NCBI RefSeq assembly: GCF_028389875.1
Contig: NC_084670.1
Coordinates: 36,601,155 to 36,665,154, forward strand
Origin: Rhea pennata
Lineage: Eukaryota > Chordata > Aves > Rheiformes > Rheidae
Length of the DNA: 64,000 nt
Direction of reading: 5' to 3'
The position numbers and the translations under genes are program-made. Shown here piece after piece: positions 24,301 through 33,850 of the stretch. Position 1 is the first letter of the stretch. The number at the start of each line of letters is the position of its first letter. Below the pieces are notes generated by a model. The model saw only the letters and a program-made list of their open reading frames with translations, made no database searches and had not been told where the DNA came from.

Positions 24301-27300
24301 TTCAGTGGGAGACACCAACCAAATACGCAGAAGACCGAGTTCTCCAGGAAGACATCCAGCACAGAACTACTCCAGCACCGCTCTGACACAACAGAGTACA
24401 CATTTCCACCTTACCTGCTCAAATAATAAACGGAGCTGGCGCTCAGATTCTCCCACCCATTCACTCAGGCAGTCAGCGCCTTTCCTCATGAAGAAGGAAA
24501 TTCTCCTGTCGCCTTGGCTGCATTCGTTAGCAAGTGCCCGAGCTACCAGGGTCTTTCCAGTCCCTGGTGGGCCATAGAATAGACAGCCTCTGTAACGAAA
24601 AATGAAAATATAAATAAATAAATAATGAAAAAGGAGAGAGTTGCATGGCTCTGACCAAAACACCAAAAAGTGCCTACTGCAAGCCCCACCCCTAAAGCAA
24701 ACAAGCCTTTCCTCCTAACTAAAACACTTCCAGTACTTCCAGGAGTAGCAGCAGGCAGAGCTCAAGTGGCAGAAAAGTCAAAACAGGTGCAAGCTCTCAC
24801 AAGAGGCAAGACTTGACACTAACAGCCTTCTCTTAGCCATTAAATCAATGAACACTACCCCTCCTCCCAAAGAGAAGAACACATTCATGTTAAAAAGAAT
24901 GCACCCCAACAGTAAGCTCTCTGTGAGTGATTGCATCTCACAGCACAGAACCAATATAACTATGTAAGAAGCAGACTATTTTTATTTTAGTCTAAGCATC
25001 ACAGGCGCAGCAACGTTTCAGTTGGAAGTCCTAAGGCTTACAGGACTGATTCTCATTGTAAGAGAGCAGCCACCAAGCCTTTAACTATGGCAAGGCATAG
25101 GAGTCTGCCTAATACAGTCCGGATTTGTTCCATTTTTAAGACATCACTTCTTAACACCCCTGCAAAATCTCAGCAGGGGTGACCACAACTTTTGAAGCAC
25201 CCAGCTGTACGAACACCTCGGGTTCCTATTCTCCTGAGCACGGCGGCGTTAGCTTGTGCACTTCTAATGCGCCTTCCGTTACCTTGGGGGTCGCAGTTTG
25301 AATCTCTCAAAGAACTCCGGATAAAGTAACGGGAAAATGACCATCTCTTTCAAAGCTGAAATGTGGTCAGAGAGACCCCCCACGCCATCAAACCGCACCT
25401 GAAGAGAAATTCAACAGAACACAGTTCGTAGGTTAGAGAAAGCTGCCCCTGAGGAAAGGCTTCATCAGAAATTGTCATCTGCCAGCAGAAAGGAGATGCT
25501 GAGGACAGCTTTGAAGTTCCTTCAGAGAAAACTGTGACCCGAGGCAGCCATAGACAGCCCAGCACGCAAAGATTTCATCAGCCCTGGAAAAGTCCCCACC
25601 AAAGCCATAAGTGACAAATACTTACTGAGCCATCTATTTGCACTGGATCGTCTGGATCAGCCACATCTGTTCCAGTTTTCTTTGGATCCTTGCCATTTCT
25701 CTCAAATCCCTTTCCCCCAGAGTTCTGGGGAAGACACCTGGTGTGAATGAAGGAGAAAGGGAAAGGCGCCTTCTGAATGAACATGCAGCTGGAGGGATTC
25801 CGGTTTCTTTCATGTTGGCAAGGGAGGGCAGGAGCACTTACAAACTTGCATAAATTTCCCAGAAAGTAAAATAGTCATGGGAATTGATTTGTCTTCAATA
25901 GCCAAGAGTAAAGAAAGACGGGTGGGCCTGTGTGGCATTAGACTAGCTGAGTAATCATTTTTACATCCCTAAGTGCTCAGACCCAGCAATAGCCGTCATT
26001 CTCCGTGCTCTAGCTGCTCACAGAATCCAAAGAGCCTTTGTCAGCAATAGGGCCATGAACACTTGGTTGGGAAGCTTCCTTGTTTCGGAACGCTTCCAGG
26101 CAGAACTAGTGATCTCAGTTCCAAGAGGAAAGACGTGTCAGGAGTTGAGTGACTGAAAAACCCCCACCACAGTGCTTCTAACAAGTCTGATTTATTTTCA
26201 TATGGCTTGCCAGAGCAGTGCAAAGTCACCATAGTCTAGGAGTGCCCCCCTTATGCCCCCTGCTTTCCTCTGCACTTAATGTTCAAAGCTGCTGCCCAAA
26301 GCAGCCGCACAAGGAATGGCCAGCATGACTGGCCAGCACACCTGCCTTTGCTTCCCTTAGACTTCTGCCCCCTGCCATAGGCAGACCATGCAGCGTCACG
26401 CAGAGCTTGGAAAGCAAATGCAGAGCTTTCAGCAGGCTGGACCGCCTGCGTCAAGCAGCCTGCCGACGGAAAAGACTATCTAGACATAAGTTCTCAGTCT
26501 TCTTTAAAATCAGTGCAGACTACACAACGGGCAGCATTCAAAACTGGATACAAATAGACGATTTAATGCCCTACGGACCATGGGAATACAGAGCGTCATA
26601 GCCAGCGCTGTCTTTACAATCACAATTGCTCCCAACATCTTCATTTACACTAAGCAGAACACAGCTGTGTGGAATTTCCCGTAGGAACAAGAACTCACCT
26701 CCACTTGTACGTTGAATGAAATGAAGCTACTTTGAATCGTGTGCCAGAAGCAACTAAAAATACATGAACATTTATCCACAGACTCTCCCTCTAAGTAAGT
26801 TGCCTACATGCGTCAAGAAAATCATTTCTGTACTTCACAATGAAATCGTCTAGTGACGGTTTCTGGAAGGGGATTCTGGCTTCAAGTGCAGAACACAAGG
26901 GTTACATGCTCTAGGTGACCTGCTGAGCGGGGAGGTTGGACTAGATGATCTCTGGAGGGCCCTTCCAACATTACTGATTCTGTGATTCTATGATTTCAGC
27001 TGCAGAATCTCAGCCACTCCCTCCAGAATCGTCTCATCACTGGCCCCCAAAGCATGCCTTCCTGAAAACTGCTGGCTAGTGGAAGTCTCTCTAAGGCTGA
27101 GGATCACCTCTCCCAAAGAAAAAAATCTTGCCGCCTCTACACTGAGGTCGGACTGGCACGGTTACAAGGGTTACGGTTGTTCCATTACTCGGTGCTGGGA
27201 GTGACACCACTGCCGATAAACAAGAGCTGTCACTAGCTGTACGCCCACCAACCTGTTTGGTCTTTTGCCGACAGGGCTTTGTGACCGAGCACATGTAGAC

Positions 27301-30300
27301 GTAGCTCCTTGTGTGGGAGAAGAAGACGGCCCTGAACAAAATGTCTTAGCTTCTCCCAACTCCGCTGAAAGCAAAACATTTACAAGAATATTGCACATCA
27401 CATGCTTTTCAGGTACAGCTGGTTTGTCAACAAGGCAGGAAGTGGGATGGGATTCACCATCTTGAACTCCAGACCAGAGGAAAGTTCTCAGTGTTTTTTA
27501 CCAAGGCACAGGGCAAGTGAACTAAATGCACACCTGCTTCTGAAGGAGAACTGAAAGTCAGAACAGAGCACAAAAAGCAAGCGGGCTCTGCTACTATGCT
27601 TTTGAGGACACACAGGTCATTTGTTTTACTTCTGCGTGGACATCTTTCTTTTAAACTTGGGAAGTTCAGCTACAGAAAGAGCAAAGCTTATTCTGTGAAA
27701 CCTTGATAAGAGCAGAGCAGTGAAACCCCAAGAAGGTACTGCAAGCTGTAAACAACAAGTAGAGGAAGAAACTGAGTTCTAACCAGGCATCTACGAAAAA
27801 CCGTGGGGGTTTTTACTTGCAGAATGAAGGCAAGGAATTGAAATAACCGTGGTGCGCAGGTGTATAGATTTTTGTTCACAAAATTATGCCCCACCTATAC
27901 ACAAGAAACTGGCCCTTCAGAGAGGCTCTGTGAATATCGCACTTTGCAGTGCAGCTTGATCCTGCACCACGGTTTTGCTTGGGTGAAGGTTATGCTGCTT
28001 CCGAGTATCCTCGCCACTTTCGCCTTCTGGGTGTTCACCCCCTTTGGACAACCCTGTACTTCCAGAACCTAGATAACATTTCTTATTTGTGTGCACACAT
28101 CTACACTGTCATTCAAGAACTGATATCCCCCTTAAATGCAGAAAATCAGCCCTGCAGAGACACTGTGCCTATAACCTACATTCCAATCGTTCTCGAGAGC
28201 ATATGACGGTTTGCCTTGGTCGAAGGCTACGCTGCTTCAGAGGGTCTTTGCTAACTGCCTCTTCTTGATTTTCATCTTCTTCTGTTGACCCTGTAATTAC
28301 AGTACCTAAGATATCATTCCTGGTGCCTATATGGTATCGTTCAAGAACGTCTCTCCCCTCTATGCACAAGAAATCAGCCCTGCAGAGAAACTGTGCCCAT
28401 AACCTACATTCCAGTGGCTCTCGATAGCATATGGCAGTTTGCCTTGGTCGAAGGCTATACTGCTTTGGAGGGTCTTTGCCATCTGCCGCCTTTCGGTTTT
28501 CATCTTCTTCTGTTGACCCTGTAATTACAGTATCTAAGATATCATTCCTGATGCCTATACAGTTTCCTTCAAGAACTTCTGTCCCCTCTATGCACAAGAA
28601 ATCAGCCCTGCAGAGAAACTGCCCATAACCTACATTCCAGTGGCTCTCGACAGCATATGCCAGTTTGCCTTGGTCGAAGGCTACGCTGCTTCGGAGGGTC
28701 TTTGCCATCTGCCTCTTCTTGATTTTCGTCTTCTTCTGATGACCCTGTAATTACAGTATCTAAGATATCATTCCTGGTGCCTATACAGTTTCCTTCAAGA
28801 ACTTCTGTCCCCCTACACACAAGAAATCAGCCCTGCAGAGAAACTGTGCCCATAACCTACATTCCAGTGGCTCTCGATAGCATATGGCAGATTGCCTTGG
28901 TCGAAGGCTATACTGCTTTGGAGGGTCTTTGCCATCTGCCGCCTTTCGGTTTTCATCTTCTTCTGGTGACCCTGTAATTACGATATCTAAGATATCATTC
29001 CTGGTACCTATACAGTTTCCTTCAAGAACTTCTGTCCCCCCTATACACAAGAAATCAACCCTGCAGAGAAACTGCACATATAACCTACTGAGAGCATACA
29101 AGATCCTTCCTTTCTCTAAGCCTATAGTCCCTGCACGTATCTTTGCCTTCTTCATCTTCTTGCTCTTCACCTTCTTCTGATGAGCTGGTTAGAGCAGAAC
29201 CTTTACAACATCGCCAACACTGAACTCTTCAAACACTGCTGCAAGTTGTATTACTCCCAAAAGGTACCACACAGATAGCGATGGGTTTTATTGTTACCAG
29301 CATGGGTATGACACGCAAGATGTGAAACGCTGCCAAAGCTCCAGAGCCATTTGTGCATGACACATTCCAGAAACTCGGAATCAGCAGAGAGGAGCGTGCG
29401 TATAGGTCATGGGCAAAGGTCTGGCCTTGGTGGAATTGCTGGGTGACTTGCCACCAGCCTCCATGAGCGTAACAAGGGGCCACATTCTGCTGAGCAACGA
29501 GGCAGCTACCATGAGAAGAGCTATTTCAGAAAGTTCCCTCTCAGTATTGCGAGGTAGTGCTTCCGGGACATTTTTGGAATGTCCTGACAGCAGCAAGACT
29601 TCATCTGCTTCTGTGGTTTCAGATCTTGCCTCTGCCATAGCTCTGCCACGGGCAATAACAGGGAAGTTCCCCAACGAGAAAAAAGAAGTCTGATGCCTAC
29701 AGAGAAAGTTTATGCCAGGAGCTTCTGTTTAGGAACTGGAAATTCTTCTGTGAAAGATGGTCGGAATGCCAAACATGGAGCATCCCTACCTAGCAAGCTC
29801 TTACTAATACCCTCTCACATTAATAGCTGGATGCCAGGTAAGGAATGGACGTGGCCTCTTCAATGGCCAGCTTACCCACTCCGAGTAATTTCATTCTATT
29901 CCTTGGCTAGCATTGCCTTTTCCTTGTCTGAACCAAAACAGTAGTTCTGCTTTCTGAATGACAGAGATAAAAATTGCATGGGGCACACAGGCAGAGCACA
30001 AGGAAAACAGGGAAAGGAGTCTGGGGTTTCTACCAGCCCCCCTCCCTCACCCTCTAGCACTCTCCTCTTTCATCAGAGATGCAGGAATGTCTTGCCCTTA
30101 GAATCCCAGAGTTTTCACTTTGCCCATGAAAGAATTGCCTCATACTCTCACCTCCCAGTCAACGCACGCTTTTCAGCAGCTTTCTACAAGCAACTGCCTT
30201 CTCCTGAAAACCTTCAAGTGTCCTCTGGCTCATCCAATGCAAAGTTACTAAGGCCCTTCATGACTTATCCTCGTTCCTCATCCCATTTCCCACTGCATAC

Positions 30301-30887
30301 AACAGCCCCCGATTCCAAACGGGCCCTCACAACAGCTTCCATCAGCTACCTGCGCAACACACAAATGCAGAAGCGCTACATTCGGCCGATCTCTGTACTC
30401 GGCAGGAGCTTTTCCTACACATCCAGTGGTCTACCTTGCTTCCTGAAAATTCCCGTGATGCTGCTCAAAAGCCATGAACCCTGATGAACAGGTTAGTGCT
30501 GACATCATCCCTGCTTACCACTCGGAGTCAGACTCTCCCTTTCTTTGCGTTCCCCGCCTGTCTAGAGCCAGCTGCAGACTTCTGCCCTGCCTTAGCTCGT
30601 AAGCATTTGGGGAAAGGACCCGTTCTCTTTGCTGACCATCTGCACAGAGTTCACAAGGGCAGGGAGGCCCATGTGGAGGCCATGCCTACGGCTTGCAAGC
30701 TCTGCGGCAATAGGGAATTATGAAGAGCAGAACAAGAGGCAGTAGTTCAGCTCGTTTCCCTTTTAGGTGAGGCTCTGGGCTGCAACACGGGGAAGAAAAC
30801 GGAAAGCCAGAACTAACCGACAATTTCTGCCTCGGGTTCTTGAGTTTCTTCCTGTTGCTTTCCTTGGCAGTACGTATCCAGATTTTC
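15312..30887 (-). CDS. ATAD2: ATAD2-like gene, copy B (most complete copy)
   Basis: Spliced AAA+ ATPase gene read from 30887 to the stop at 15312-15314. Order of the product: N-terminal EN.DTY.QGKQ segment; four tandem copies of a 37-codon acidic LRPRQ exon; a Ser/Pro linker; first AAA domain with Walker A GPPGTGKT, Walker B FFDEID, sensor-1 ATNR and RRPGRFDRE finger; second, ATPase-dead AAA module (GEPGCGQ); acidic linker; basic segment; C-terminal SQCIYRHR. Family members are nuclear chromatin ATPases that bind acetylated histones through a bromodomain; that domain is missing here. With a candidate first exon (31569-31652) the mapped exons add to 2823 bp, about 940 residues, shorter than typical ATAD2 (about 1400). 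All phases agree and no stop interrupts the mapped frame. The HVWWE and VQLPD residues favour ATAD2 over ATAD2B. Expression is unknown. Confidence 0.88.
15836..15855. repeat. C20 homopolymer
   Basis: Twenty C in a row in the intron before the last exon of copy B. Copy A has the shorter, interrupted form. It accounts for the 10-bp shift in arm pairing. Confidence 0.9.
16162..16290 (-). CDS. ATAD2: Copy B exon: conserved C-terminal SQCIYRHR segment
   Basis: 129 bp, phase 0 at both ends, acceptor CCTTCAG and donor GTAGTA. Same as 2298-2426 except for an Ile-to-Thr substitution (ITKKF). Confidence 0.93.
16889..16998 (-). CDS. ATAD2: Copy B exon: basic KRRR segment
   Basis: Mirror of 1590-1699, with acceptor CCTGTGCAG and donor GTAGGT. 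The open phase fits its downstream neighbour. Confidence 0.6.
17984..18124 (-). CDS. ATAD2: Copy B exon: PPEPR / acidic linker
   Basis: Starts at 18124 after acceptor CTGACTGCAG and encodes SPPEPRLP plus an EEQ stretch. The 3' end near 17984 is uncertain, as in copy A. Family similarity stops just where the pre-bromodomain helix should begin. Confidence 0.6.
18284..18419 (-). CDS. ATAD2: Copy B exon: end of second AAA module
   Basis: Mirror of 171-306 with donor GTGAGG. It encodes [11 protein letters not shown] and KFFEDLL. This is the last mapped exon inside palindrome 1; exons further upstream are single-copy in this window. Confidence 0.92.
19103..19288 (-). CDS. ATAD2: Copy B exon: second AAA module, HVWWE
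   Basis: 186 bp, 62 codons, phase 0 to phase 0, donor GTATTT. Contains [15 protein letters not shown] and VLLLATSD, all in ATAD2 order. HVWWE separates it from ATAD2B. Confidence 0.94.
20068..20251 (-). CDS. ATAD2: Copy B exon: degenerate Walker A of second AAA module
   Basis: 184 bp, donor GTATCT. Contains [20 protein letters not shown], where the Walker A lysine is replaced, as is usual for the inactive second module of ATAD2 proteins, followed by YTLDLPALF and SPEE. Confidence 0.94.
20617..20743 (-). CDS. ATAD2: Copy B exon: linker between AAA modules
   Basis: 127 bp between acceptor CTTTCAG and donor GTAAAT. Variable Ser/Glu-rich linker ending in FLHLNR, which matches the family just before the second AAA module. 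Phase joins both neighbours. Confidence 0.85.
21464..21778 (-). CDS. ATAD2: Copy B exon: AAA lid
   Basis: 315 bp, donor GTAGAA. Encodes [16 protein letters not shown], then IPASQRAV-type and LQRVFP motifs (here IAPASQRAV and LQRVFPQA). This is the C-terminal lid of the first AAA domain and the start of the linker. Confidence 0.94.
22222..22312 (-). CDS. ATAD2: Copy B exon: after the arginine finger
   Basis: 91 bp with acceptor TATGTAG and donor GTAAGA. Encodes [11 protein letters not shown] and LEELAEKCV, and leaves one base that completes the glycine of GYCGAD in the next exon. Confidence 0.94.
23116..23275 (-). CDS. ATAD2: Copy B exon: sensor 1 and arginine finger
   Basis: 160 bp, donor GTAAGA. 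Contains [20 protein letters not shown] (sensor-1 Asn) and [10 protein letters not shown] (arginine finger). No catalytic residue is altered. Confidence 0.95.
23648..23736 (-). CDS. ATAD2: Copy B exon: Walker B
   Basis: 89 bp, acceptor CCTTCCAG and donor GTATGG. Encodes [20 protein letters not shown] with intact Walker B aspartate and glutamate. Confidence 0.95.
24062..24150. repeat. T/G-rich simple repeat
   Basis: Repeated gttt, T and TG tracts in the intron between the Walker A and Walker B exons. Confidence 0.8.
24415..24589 (-). CDS. ATAD2: Copy B exon: Walker A
   Basis: 175 bp, acceptor CGTTACAG and donor GTAAGG. Encodes [20 protein letters not shown] and ANECSQGD, with intact Walker A, followed by [10 protein letters not shown] and [10 protein letters not shown]. 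It is the clearest ATAD2 identifier in the window. Confidence 0.97.
24750..25282 (-). other. Copy B intron
   Basis: No feature beyond the splice sites of neighbouring exons was seen. Confidence 0.5.
25283..25398 (-). CDS. ATAD2: Copy B exon: entry of first AAA domain
   Basis: 116 bp, acceptor CTCTTCAG and donor GTAACG. Encodes [20 protein letters not shown] and FPLLYPEFF, with the ending RPP-R split over the splice junction. Confidence 0.95.
25626..25737 (-). CDS. ATAD2: Copy B exon: segment before the AAA domain
   Basis: 112 bp with an excellent donor GTAAGT. It encodes CLPQN, a Lys/Gly stretch and [11 protein letters not shown], corresponding to the family's CLPLN and DVDPMQLD segment. 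One leading base completes the arginine begun in the exon at 27253. Confidence 0.9.
26880..26995 (+). mobile_element. Short CR1 3' fragment in a copy B intron
   Basis: Contains 'ggttggactagatgatctct' and 'ccttccaac' followed by the attctgtgattctatgat tail. It is antisense to the gene and lies outside both palindromes. Confidence 0.92.
27253..27364 (-). CDS. ATAD2: Copy B exon: Ser/Pro-rich linker
   Basis: 112 bp, acceptor GCTTTCAG and donor GTTGGT. Encodes [12 protein letters not shown] and [11 protein letters not shown], aligning with the NIFYSGPASP and SPYCKRMNR segment of ATAD2. Phase fits both the repeat exons and the next exon. Confidence 0.82.
28180..28290 (-). CDS. ATAD2: Copy B repeat exon, unit nearest the ATPase exons
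   Basis: 37 codons: acidic TEEDENQEE, then KDP and SLRPRQTVI, ending RERLE. This corresponds to the acidic stretch and Y.LRQRK motif of the ATAD2 N-terminus. It is the most diverged of the four units. Confidence 0.8.
28408..28518 (-). CDS. ATAD2: Copy B repeat exon, second unit
   Basis: Open 37-codon exon with [25 protein letters not shown] and REPLE. Splice sites as in the other units. Confidence 0.82.
28634..28744 (-). CDS. ATAD2: Copy B repeat exon, third unit
   Basis: Open 37-codon exon with [26 protein letters not shown] and REPLE. Splice sites conserved. Confidence 0.82.
28861..28971 (-). CDS. ATAD2: Copy B repeat exon, fourth (5'-most) unit
   Basis: Open 37-codon exon with [25 protein letters not shown] and REPLE. 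It lies inside palindrome 2 and pairs with 63692-63802 in copy C. Confidence 0.83.
29089..29176 (-). pseudogene. Diverged repeat-like exon relic (copy B)
   Basis: Encodes an acidic [11 protein letters not shown] run and [10 protein letters not shown], clearly related to the repeat exons and closer to ordinary ATAD2. Compared with the array it has lost about 16 bp in front of the GTAGGT donor, and its end phase no longer fits the next exon. Joining the exon at 30818 directly to the repeats keeps the frame, so this unit is probably skipped or dead. Confidence 0.6.
30818..30887 (-). CDS. ATAD2: Copy B N-terminal exon
   Basis: 70 bp, acceptor TTTGATCAG and donor GTTAGT. Encodes [20 protein letters not shown], corresponding to the SNLNMYTRGKQ and EET segment of ATAD2. 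It ends with one base that the repeat exons complete to glycine. Confidence 0.78.
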
Positions 30888-30999
30888 CTGATCAAAAGGA
30901 ACAAGAACAATCAGTCCCAATTATGCTGCAGCTTGGTGCCTACCTAGTAACTTCATCCAAATGAGGCATATACACAAAAGAGTAGAGTCAGATACAGTT

Positions 31000-31560
31000 C
31001 TTCTACTTCACAAATAGCAAGGAAGGATCCATGGAGTACAACCACCGAGTGTTCCTTAGTTTCACAGGAGGTGCGGACTGTGTCAGCTTGCCCTTTTGCA
31101 GGCAAAAACATACCAGAAAGTGGGATGAGAAACGGAAAGTCTTTCAACAGAAGAACTGTAAATGTGTATTTAGTTTGGGGCTCCCTTGCCTCTCCGTGTT
31201 CAGTATTATTCATGGCCCAGGAAATGTTGAGATGTTTCTCAAATGTTTTTGTTTCTCAAAAAATGAAATGCCTAGCGGGCAACGGGAGACCAGAAGAATT
31301 CCGTTTAGCAAATCAAAGCTGAGGGAGAGGAAACACGGTTGCTGGCTCTAATCCTAACAGAAGTTACTGTAGTGGCAGAGGACCACGGGCTAAGCTCACG
31401 GGCAATGCTGGCCCAGGAACAGACACACCTGAAGTAGCCAACAGGAAAGTTATCATTAGAGAGCAATAATGCAAGTGCTTTTAGACAGCAGTAGGCTTTG
31501 GAAGAAGTTATTTCAGCTAAGTTAAAACTGCCATGGCATCATTTTGCTGAGTGAAATACG
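31000..31560. other. No gene recognised in this stretch of the left arm
   Basis: Contains an open frame on each strand of 80 to 106 codons, copied in the right arm at 61296-61694. Neither resembles a known protein, and neither has fitting splice sites for the ATAD2-like gene. Confidence 0.5.
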
Positions 31561-31568
31561 TTACTTAC

Positions 31569-31652
31569 ACAGAAAGGGTAAGATAAGTGCAGCTGTACTC
31601 CTTCTGCAATGGGAGAAGCCTGGAAGCATGTCGAGTCCATCATCTTCTCCAT
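31569..31652 (-). CDS. Candidate first coding exon of copy B
   Basis: ATG at 31652 followed by 28 open codons and a consensus donor GTAAGT, in phase 0 with the exon at 30887. EKMMD faintly recalls the QKMDDM segment of ATAD2. The mirror exon in copy C is identical in layout. No upstream promoter evidence was seen, and chance cannot be excluded. Confidence 0.35.
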
Positions 31653-32419
31653 GCACACAGAACAGCAAAGGGAAGCAGGCAAGAGAAAGTGTTTGAAACA
31701 ATACATATAATCAGCATGACATTCTAGTACAAAATGATGGAGTCAAATGGACACTTAGCCTCAGAACGTCACCAAACTACCTCTTGCTCTGTCTCACGAC
31801 CTCCCCTCGCCTTCTCCTGCTCAGGGCACAGCAGCCCCTCCAGAGCAGAGCGGTGGCGAGAGCAGCCCCCAAGACCTGGGCTCAACTCAGGCTCGCTGGG
31901 AAATCTGGGGAGAGGCCAGAGGTGCCTGCAGAGAGAGGAGTTGTACCTGTGCCAGTGTCCTGTACCCTATCTCCGTGCAGGTCCCTTTAGTCCCTCCATA
32001 GCCTTGGTATCTCCTCTCTACTGGTTCTCCTGTGTCCTTTCTGTCCCTACATATACCCCTTCTCTCCCATCCCCTCTATCCTTCCATGTGCCTTCTCTCC
32101 CACCGTATCCTTTGTATCTCCTGTCCCCTACATCCTCCCATGTCCCTGCTGTCACTCCATCTCTTGTCTATCTTCAGTACACTCCATCCTCCTGTGTCCC
32201 TTCTGTCTTAACTCTTCCTCTGTGACCCCTCTTTTCCCCCTTCTCCTCCCTTGCCCCCAGCAAACTAGGGCTGCTCACTGGGCAGCTGCCCCCTCCTGGA
32301 CGCCTGGGTCCCTGGGAGCAGTCCAGCTGCCCAGAGCTGACAGGGGAGTTTGGGGTGTCCCCACGCCCTTTCCCCATTCCCCAGGACTGCAACCCTGTGG
32401 GGCCTTGCCCTACTGCCTG

Positions 32420-33049
32420 GACCTCCACACTGACACACACCCTGTCCCGGCCCCCGACCCCTGCCCAGTCCCCGACCCGGTCCGTAATCTGGGCCCGAAT
32501 CTGGATATACTCCCAATCTCTGACCTGGATTTGGACTCTGGACCAGTCCTTGACCTGGCCCCCAACCCAGACCAGGATCCCAGACCGGTCCCCGACCCAG
32601 ACCTGGTTTCCAGACCAGTCCCTTACTCAGCTCCCAACCTGGACCCAGACTCTACACCAGTCCCCAGCCTGGACCCTTACCTTGGACCGTTCCACGACCT
32701 GGACCAGGTCCCCTGCCTGGTGCCCGATCCAGACCCGGTTCCATACCCTCACTCGGCCCCCAACCTGGCCCTTGATCCAGACCCCGATCACAGCCCCATC
32801 CCCGACCTGGTCACAGTCCTGTATCCCCACCTGGACCCCAACTGAAATCTCGTCTGCACTCCAATCTCTGACCAGGACCCGGCCCCAGCCCCGGCCCGGC
32901 CCCGGCCCCGGCCCCATCCCAAGCGCCACCCCGGCCCCAGCCCCAGCCCCGGCCCCGACTCAACCCAGCCCCGGCCCCAGCCACTGCCGCTGGCCAATGC
33001 CCCATCCCCGGCCCCAGCCGCTGCCGCCAGCGCCCTCCCGCTACCGACC
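32420..33049. repeat. GC-rich degenerate minisatellite (left arm)
   Basis: Long series of variable units built on cc(t/c)gacc, such as 'gaccagtcc', 'gacccagacc' and 'cccaacctgg', passing into ggccccggcccc and ccccagcccc repeats near 32880-33020. Open frames with Asp-Pro or Pro repeats are a by-product. The right-arm counterpart is 59620-60240, with small length differences. Confidence 0.85.
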
Positions 33050-33560
33050 CGGGACCCCGCTGCTGGCCCCGGCCCGAGCCCCGCGAGCAGCCGCGAGCAG
33101 CCCCTGCCCGTGGCAGGTGCCGCCCGGACACCTCCGCTCCTCCCAAGCCGCGCTGCCTCTGGGCCCTCCGACGGCTCCGTGTCCGTCGCCTGCCGCTCTC
33201 GCCACCTGCGTCCCCCGACGACAGGCCTCCTCCTCGCTCGCCGGCTCCCTCGGACGACGCCGGTAGGGACACAGCTGCCTCGGACGACGCTGCCGTTACA
33301 GACACAGCTGCGTGCTCTGAAACCGCCGTAACGGACACAGCTGCCTGCTCGAAACCGCCGTTGCCATGACATCCGTGTTCTGCGAGGCTGCCGTTGCCGG
33401 GACACCTGGGCCCCTCGGAGGCCTGGCCTCGGCCCCCTCCTGGGCAGCGCGGGCAGAGCACAGGGCACATCTCGACACACGCTGCCAAGCAGCTGCCGCT
33501 GCCGCTGCCGCTCCCGGGGCTGCAGCCCAAGGCAGACGGCAGGGCCGATGCTGCGGCGCG
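32870..33560. promoter_or_regulatory. CpG-rich region (left arm)
   Basis: CpG-dense and GC-rich. The part from 33050 on has no counterpart in the right arm. It may be a CpG island; no associated exon was identified. Confidence 0.5.
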
Positions 33561-33850
33561 GGGCAGGGCAGATCCCACGGCAGGATCCCAAGGCAGATTC
33601 TGCGGCAGGGGCCAGGGCAGGATCCTGCAGCACATCCTGGCGCAGTAGCCCAGGCATCATCCCACTGCAGTTCCCAGAGCACATCCCAGGGCAGGGTCCT
33701 GGGGCAGATGCCCAGGGCAGCATCCTGCTGCATGTCCCAAAGCACATCCCAGGGCACGATCCCGCTGCAGTTCCCAGGGCACATCCCAGGGCAGGATCCC
33801 GCTGTAGCAGCCTGGGGCAGGTTCCCACAGCTCTTTCTGCTGGAGTGACT
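33500..33850. repeat. GC-rich minisatellite with agcacatcccagggcagg units
   Basis: Related units recur at about 33677, 33741 and 33777 with interspersed variants such as 'ctgcagttcccag'. Present only in the left arm. Confidence 0.75.

Larger units (their letters stand above)
28180..28971 (-). repeat. Tandem array of four duplicated N-terminal exons
   Basis: Four units with a period of 226-228 bp, each holding a 111-bp exon plus flanking intron. Partial intron copies extend on both sides, to about 28070 and about 29088. Exons start with a TAATTACAG acceptor and end with donor GTAGGT. Each begins with two bases and ends with one base of a split codon, so any number of units can be spliced in without a frameshift. 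The repeat pattern comes from recent tandem duplication of an ancestral ATAD2 exon. Confidence 0.92.

Noticed and set aside
28070..29090. Regular 227-bp repeat that could suggest a CRISPR array or satellite
   Set aside because: The host is a vertebrate, the units contain spliced open exons related to ATAD2, and there are no short repeats with unique spacers.
29381..29674. Minus-strand open frame (RSETTEADE...) between ATAD2-like exons, partly conserved in 62973-63251
   Set aside because: Looked like a possible extra N-terminal exon, but the exon at 30818 matches that part of ATAD2 better, and an 11-bp indel separates the arms.
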